Positions 59,628-64,000 of a stretch of DNA of 64,000 bases are shown piece after piece (within the stretch, counting starts at the first letter, position 1; every line of letters begins with the position of its first letter). Both the position numbers and the translations under genes were made by a program. The DNA comes from Vibrio natriegens NBRC 15636 = ATCC 14048 = DSM 759 (GTDB lineage: Bacteria > Pseudomonadota > Gammaproteobacteria > Enterobacterales > Vibrionaceae), in assembly GCF_035621455.1 (NCBI RefSeq), contig NZ_CP141822.1, positions 2,294,001-2,358,000 of the forward strand, read 5' to 3'. Below the pieces are notes generated by a model. It was given only the letters and a program-made list of their open reading frames with translations, was not told where the DNA came from and did no database searches.

Positions 59628-60506
59628 ATGTCAATCAAGATTAAAACTGCTGAAGAAATCGAACGCATGCGCATTGCGGGCAAGCTTGCCGCTGACGTTC
59701 TAGAGATGATCGAACCGCACATTAAGGTCGGCGTGACGACAGAAGAACTCAACAAAATTTGTCATGAATACGCACTAGAAAAAGGCGCGTACTCGGCACC
59801 ACTTGATTACCATGGATTCCCTAAATCGATTTGTACGTCTATCAACCACATCGTCTGTCACGGCATTCCAGCCGAGCAAGATGAGGTTGGCAGCAACGGT
59901 CAGCTTAAACCAGCGGTACTAAAAGATGGCGACATTATTAACGTCGACATTACGGTTATCGTTCCTAACGATGAAAACGCAGACCTGAGCGTTCGCCCTC
60001 AAGGGTACCACGGTGACACGTCGAAGATGTTCCTGGTTGGTGAAGTATCGCCAGCTAATAAACGTCTGTGCATGGTAACGCAAGAAGCGCTTTACGTGGG
60101 CATGCGTCAGGTTAAGCCAGGTGCTACGGTTGGTGATATCGGTACGGCCATCGAAAAGTACATTAAAGAAAACAATAAGAACAACCCTCGCAACAAGTTC
60201 TCTATTGTGAAGGATTTCTGTGGTCACGGCATTGGTGATGAGTTCCATGAAGAGCCACAAGTGGTTCACTACAAGAACAAAGATCGTCGTGTCCTGAAAG
60301 AAGGTATGTGTTTCACTATCGAGCCGATGATTAACGCCGGTAAGTTTGGTTGCAGTGTCGATGCACAAGATGACTGGACGGTATACACAGGTGATGGCAA
60401 AAACTCAGCGCAATACGAGCACACGATTGTGGTAACGAAAGAAGGTTGTGAAGTCCTGACACTTCGCAGCGACGATACCATTCCTCGCCTGATGAAAAAC
60501 GCGTAA
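59628..60506 (+). CDS. map: Methionine aminopeptidase Map (type I)
   Basis: A 292-residue pita-bread-fold metalloenzyme that removes the initiator Met. The metal ligands are seen in GDIINVDITVI (Asp), GYHGDTSKMF (Asp), CGHGIGDEFHEEP (His), FTIEPMIN (Glu) and the final YEHTIVVT (Glu). It is longer than the E. coli enzyme (264) by a short insertion (IVPNDENADLSVRPQG) and tail, normal for Vibrio. It is divergent from rpsB as in E. coli. Confidence 0.96.
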   Translation: MSIKIKTAEEIERMRIAGKLAADVLEMIEPHIKVGVTTEELNKICHEYALEKGAYSAPLDYHGFPKSICTSINHIVCHGIPAEQDEVGSNGQLKPAVLKDGDIINVDITVIVPNDENADLSVRPQGYHGDTSKMFLVGEVSPANKRLCMVTQEALYVGMRQVKPGATVGDIGTAIEKYIKENNKNNPRNKFSIVKDFCGHGIGDEFHEEPQVVHYKNKDRRVLKEGMCFTIEPMINAGKFGCSVDAQDDWTVYTGDGKNSAQYEHTIVVTKEGCEVLTLRSDDTIPRLMKNA

Positions 60507-60520
60507 TAATTTCACTCAAT

Positions 60521-60551
60521 CATATCCCCGCCCTTGCGGGGATATTTTTTA
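60521..60551 (+). terminator. Terminator of map
   Basis: ATATCCCCGC/GCGGGGATAT stem with a CCTT loop, then TTTTTATC. Confidence 0.92.
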
Positions 60552-60605
60552 TCTGCATCAAATTTGTTAGATTGCTAATAGTTTTAGCTTGCACGGATAG
60601 CAAAT

Positions 60606-63230
60606 ATGTCACTTCAGTCCCCTCTTACGTTTACCGATGAACAAATCAATATCGGGGAACTAAAACAAGAGCTAGAGAGATTTGGCTCAGAACAAAAACA
60701 AGAATTTCTTAATCACCATCCTGTTACGAGCTTGGTTCTCGCCCGAGCGGAGTACATGGATTTGCTTCTAAAGCGTTTGTGGCAACACTTTGGCTTCAAC
60801 GATATTTACAATATCTCTTTGGTTGCTGTAGGTGGTTATGGTCGCGGAGAGCTTCATCCATTATCTGACATTGATATCCTGATTCTTTCGAATAAAAAAC
60901 TACCGACTTCACTAGAAGCAAAAATCAGCGAGTTCATTACGCTTTTATGGGATCTTAAACTGGAAGTTGGTCATTCCGTTCGAACTGTTAGTGAGTGTGC
61001 GGAAATTGGTCGCCATGACCTTACTGTCGCCACCAACCTTCAGGAAGCTCGGCTGCTGTGCGGCAGCGAAGACACCTTCCAGGCGCTAAAAAAAGTCGTG
61101 TTATCCGACTCGTTTTGGCCAAGTGAAACCTTTTATCGTGCCAAAATACAAGAACAGAGAGAGCGTCACGCTCGTTATCACGACACCACTTACAACCTAG
61201 AGCCTGATATCAAGTCAACACCTGGCGGCCTGCGTGATATTCATACGCTTAGCTGGGTTGCTCGCCGTCACTTTGGTGCTACCTCTTTGCTGGAGATGAG
61301 TCGTTATGGCTTTTTGACCGATGCTGAGTACCGAGAGCTGGTCGAGTGTCAGGATTTCTTATGGCGTGTTCGTTTTGCTTTGCACTTAGAATTACGCCGC
61401 TACGACAACCGTCTGACTTTCGCTCATCAAGCTCAAGTTGCAGAGAGCCTTGGCTACGTTGGCGAGGGTAATCGTGGGGTCGAAATGATGATGAAGGAGT
61501 TTTATCGTACCCTTCGTCGTGTTGCAGAGCTGAACAAAATGTTGCTCAAGCTGTTTGACCAAGCGATCATCAATGGTGGCATCACTGAAAATGCTGAAAT
61601 ATTAGATGGCGATTTTCAGCGACGCGGCTCATTGATTGAAGCCCGCAAGCCAGCTTTGTTTCAGGCTCGACCAGAAACCATACTCGATATGTTCTTGCAC
61701 ATCGCGAATGACTCCACTATTGAAGGGGTCAGCCCCCCTACTTTACGTCAGTTGCGAACCGCTCGCCGCCGCTTGAACAAGTTCCTGCATACCATCCCCG
61801 CTGCACGTGAAAAATTCATCGCGTTGTGCCGCCACCCGAATGCACTGCACAAAGCATTTAGTTTAATGCACCGACTTGGCGTCATGGCCGCTTATCTGCC
61901 GCAGTGGAGCCAAATTGTTGGCCAGATGCAGTTTGACCTTTTCCACGCTTATACCGTTGACGAGCACAGCATCCGCTTGCTTAAGCACATCCATACGTTT
62001 AACGACCCAGCGAATCACGAGAAGCATCCAATTTGTTGCGATATCTACCCTCGCATGCAAAAGAAAGAGCTGCTGATCATTGCGGCAATTTTCCATGACA
62101 TTGGTAAAGGAAGAGGTGGCGATCACTCGGTGATTGGTGAAGGAGAAGCATACGATTTCTGTATAGAGCATGGGCTCTCTAAACCAGAAGCGAAACTCGT
62201 CAGCTGGCTGGTAAGACACCACTTGCTGATGTCCGTTACCGCTCAACGACGAGACATCTACGATCCGGACGTGATTACTGAATTCGCCAAAAAGGTTCGT
62301 GATGAAGAATCACTGGAATATTTGGTTTGTCTGACAGTCGCGGATATCAGTGCGACCAATCCAGAACTCTGGAACGCCTGGAAACGTACCCTACTTGCGG
62401 AGCTATTTTACTCTACACAGCGTGCTCTGCGTCGAGGCCTGGAAAACCCGGTTGATGTGCGTGAACGCATTCGCCACAATCAACAAATGGCATCAGCGAT
62501 GTTACGCAAGGAAGGGTTCTCAGCGCGTGAGATAGAAGTGTTGTGGCAACGCTTCAAGGCCGATTACTTCCTGCGTCACACTCATACTCAGATTGCGTGG
62601 CACTGCGCGCACTTACTGCGTATGGACGATCTAACCAAACCATTGGTGCTGATCAGTAAAAAAGCCACTCGTGGTGGTACTGAAGTTTTCGTTTACAGCA
62701 AAGACCAACCAGCGTTATTTGCGACCGTCGTGGCAGAGCTGGATAGACGTAACTTCAACGTGCATGACGCGCAGATTATGACGAGTAAAGACGGACATGT
62801 CATCGATACCTTCATTGTTCTGGACCAACACGGTGAAGCAATCGATGAGTCTCGCCATGCAGCGGTGATCAAACACTTAACTCATGTGTTAGAAGACGGC
62901 AGGCCAACAAAGATTAAGACCCGTCGCACCCCACATAAACTCCAACACTTTAATGTCAAAACCAAAGTGGATTTCTTGCCAACCAGAGGTAAGAAACACA
63001 CCTTAATGGAATTTGTTGCGTTAGATACCCCGGGCTTACTGGCCAAAGTCGGGCGTACTTTTGCGGATTTGAATATTAATATACACGGCGCAAAAATTAC
63101 GACTATCGGAGAACGAGCGGAAGACTTATTCATTCTCACCAGCGGTACAGGCGGAAGACTCAGTGAAGAGCAACAAAATGCGTTGCGAGAGCAGCTCATT
63201 GAGACACTTTCTGAGGCGGTCACCGATTAA
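60606..63230 (+). CDS. glnD: Bifunctional uridylyltransferase/uridylyl-removing enzyme GlnD
   Basis: An 874-residue nitrogen sensor that adds UMP to P-II (GlnB) when glutamine is low and removes it when high. Order of domains: nucleotidyltransferase with GGYGRGELHPLSDIDIL (Asp88, Asp90), a linker, an HD domain with FHDIGKGRGGDHS (about residue 497) for the removing activity, and two C-terminal ACT domains (VFVYSKDQPALFATVVAEL and LVALDTPGLLAKVGRTF-like) that bind glutamine. Its place after map matches E. coli. Its target glnB is in the same window. Confidence 0.97.
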   Translation: MSLQSPLTFTDEQINIGELKQELERFGSEQKQEFLNHHPVTSLVLARAEYMDLLLKRLWQHFGFNDIYNISLVAVGGYGRGELHPLSDIDILILSNKKLPTSLEAKISEFITLLWDLKLEVGHSVRTVSECAEIGRHDLTVATNLQEARLLCGSEDTFQALKKVVLSDSFWPSETFYRAKIQEQRERHARYHDTTYNLEPDIKSTPGGLRDIHTLSWVARRHFGATSLLEMSRYGFLTDAEYRELVECQDFLWRVRFALHLELRRYDNRLTFAHQAQVAESLGYVGEGNRGVEMMMKEFYRTLRRVAELNKMLLKLFDQAIINGGITENAEILDGDFQRRGSLIEARKPALFQARPETILDMFLHIANDSTIEGVSPPTLRQLRTARRRLNKFLHTIPAAREKFIALCRHPNALHKAFSLMHRLGVMAAYLPQWSQIVGQMQFDLFHAYTVDEHSIRLLKHIHTFNDPANHEKHPICCDIYPRMQKKELLIIAAIFHDIGKGRGGDHSVIGEGEAYDFCIEHGLSKPEAKLVSWLVRHHLLMSVTAQRRDIYDPDVITEFAKKVRDEESLEYLVCLTVADISATNPELWNAWKRTLLAELFYSTQRALRRGLENPVDVRERIRHNQQMASAMLRKEGFSAREIEVLWQRFKADYFLRHTHTQIAWHCAHLLRMDDLTKPLVLISKKATRGGTEVFVYSKDQPALFATVVAELDRRNFNVHDAQIMTSKDGHVIDTFIVLDQHGEAIDESRHAAVIKHLTHVLEDGRPTKIKTRRTPHKLQHFNVKTKVDFLPTRGKKHTLMEFVALDTPGLLAKVGRTFADLNINIHGAKITTIGERAEDLFILTSGTGGRLSEEQQNALREQLIETLSEAVTD

Positions 63231-63371
63231 GTAAAGGAACTCGAATAACGTGGGCAAGAGTGATAGCGATCTTGCCCACAAGTTGAGCAATTTAACTAAT
63301 TATCAGCTATCTAGCACGTACATAGGCTGCTAAAGTAAAACTGGTATCATTTCCGTATATAGAGGTAGCCT

Positions 63372-63755
63372 ATGTTTCCACACCTCACTGGTTTGGGCAT
63401 TCAAGACCCAAAACAGATTGAACGTTATTCCCTTCGTCAAGAGGCACATAAAGATGTGCTGAAAATCTACTTCCAAAAACAAAAAGGCGAGCTCTTCGCC
63501 AAAAGTGTCAAATTTAAATACCCACGCCAAATCAAAAATGTACTTGTAGACAGTGGCAGTCATCAATACAAAGAAGTCACCGAAATCAATCGCAACCTCA
63601 CTTTAGTTATTGACGAACTAAATAAAATCACTAAACCAACCAAAGTGGCTGAAGTCGACGTTAAAGAGAAAATCTTGTCTGATCTTCGCCATTTAGAAAA
63701 AGTCGTATCAAGCAAGATCGCAGAGATCGAAGCGGATCTAGAAAAACTCAAGTAA
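63372..63755 (+). CDS. yaeH: UPF0325/DUF3461 protein YaeH
   Basis: A 127-residue soluble protein, close to E. coli YaeH throughout: [28 protein letters not shown] near the N-terminus, [12 protein letters not shown] in the centre and [24 protein letters not shown] at the C-terminus, probably a coiled helix. The function is unknown. It follows glnD by 141 bp; in E. coli it lies in the same glnD-dapD-yaeH neighbourhood. GAGG precedes the ATG. Confidence 0.9.
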   Translation: MFPHLTGLGIQDPKQIERYSLRQEAHKDVLKIYFQKQKGELFAKSVKFKYPRQIKNVLVDSGSHQYKEVTEINRNLTLVIDELNKITKPTKVAEVDVKEKILSDLRHLEKVVSSKIAEIEADLEKLK

Positions 63756-63779
63756 CGTTTGAAATACATAAAAATAATA

Positions 63780-63816
63780 AGGGGGTTGGTAAATTCACCA
63801 CCCCCCTTTTTTTTCG
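63780..63816. terminator. Bidirectional terminator between yaeH and truC
   Basis: AGGGGGTTGGT/ACCACCCCCCT stem, loop AAATTC, with one mismatch, then eight T bases on plus; minus reads TTATTATTTTT after the stem. Confidence 0.9.
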
Positions 63817-63838
63817 TTTTTGCGAATGAGTGCAAACG

Positions 63839-64000
63839 TCAGCTCATTTTGCTGACGAGCGCTTGATCCCATTCAAATCGAGCAAATAACTGCTGCCATG
63901 TCTCATCGATATTCGCTTTCATCACGATCTCTTCATTGGTAAACGGATGAACAAAACGAAGCTCTGATGCATGCAATAACAAACGGTGAGAATCAAATTC
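63839..64000 (-). CDS. truC: tRNA pseudouridine synthase TruC, C-terminal 53 residues (cut by window edge)
   Basis: The last 53 residues of a RluA-family pseudouridine synthase. HRLLLHASELRFVHPFTNEEI is the family's C-terminal strand, and DETWQQLFARFEWDQ matches the end of E. coli TruC, which modifies position 65 of tRNA-Ile and tRNA-Asp. The rest of the gene, including the catalytic Asp, lies outside the window. A short hairpin (CGTCAGC/GCTGACG) overlaps its stop codon. Confidence 0.78.
   Translation of the reverse strand, partial: EFDSHRLLLHASELRFVHPFTNEEIVMKANIDETWQQLFARFEWDQALVSKMS

Noticed and set aside
63837..63857. CGTCAGC/GCTGACG hairpin at the truC stop as terminator
   Set aside because: No T run follows; the GC-rich hairpin at 63780-63816 is the better terminator.

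Overview
The window looks like a core chromosomal segment of a Vibrio (Gammaproteobacteria). Three near-identical polar flagellins followed by flaG, the Vibrio-type DUF2956/DUF2069/DUF2066/TIGR03503 genes, and the order frr-uppS-cdsA-dxr-rseP all fit that genus; the species cannot be fixed from the sequence alone. No tRNA, rRNA, insertion sequence, integrase, prophage or CRISPR array was seen. Nearly every gene is a recognisable housekeeping gene, so no clearly new system is present; the interest lies in regulation and in one broken gene.

Left part (1-9800): flaF-flaB-flaA-flaG on the minus strand, each flagellin with its own sigma-28 promoter and its own leader hairpin; a DyP peroxidase/DUF2919 pair (yfeX, yfeZ); a small DUF2956 gene plus lipoprotein; an HTH regulator; then yffB-dapE-M15 peptidase-DUF2897. 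Next (9800-19100): bamC and dapA (minus), gcvR-bcp (plus), perM and a TusA-like gene (minus), bepA-arsC-wrbA-like-DUF2069 (plus) and a DUF2066 protein (minus). A 58-bp imperfect palindromic repeat lies upstream of bepA.

Middle (19100-38300): uracil and purine genes (uraA, upp, purM, purN) with two PurR-like operators; yafJ and gmhA facing fadE, whose promoter carries a FadR-like operator; a SulP anion transporter; dnaQ-TIGR03503 facing rnhA; yafS facing gloB-mltD-YIP1; yafD, glnB and a small c-type cytochrome. Two convergent pairs (rnhA/yafS and YIP1/yafD) overlap by 4 bp at their stop codons.

Right part (38300-64000): a long minus-strand envelope and macromolecule-synthesis cluster, read from the right as rpsB-tsf-pyrH-frr-uppS-cdsA-dxr-rseP-bamA-skp-lpxD-fabZ-lpxA-lpxB-rnhB-dnaE-accA-tilS. 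It joins translation, isoprenoid and phospholipid synthesis, outer-membrane protein assembly, lipid A synthesis, replication and fatty-acid synthesis, and is divided by several internal hairpins. rnhB is split by an apparent short out-of-frame deletion. On the plus strand map-glnD-yaeH diverge from rpsB, and the C-terminal end of truC enters from the right edge. glnD and its target glnB are both in the window.
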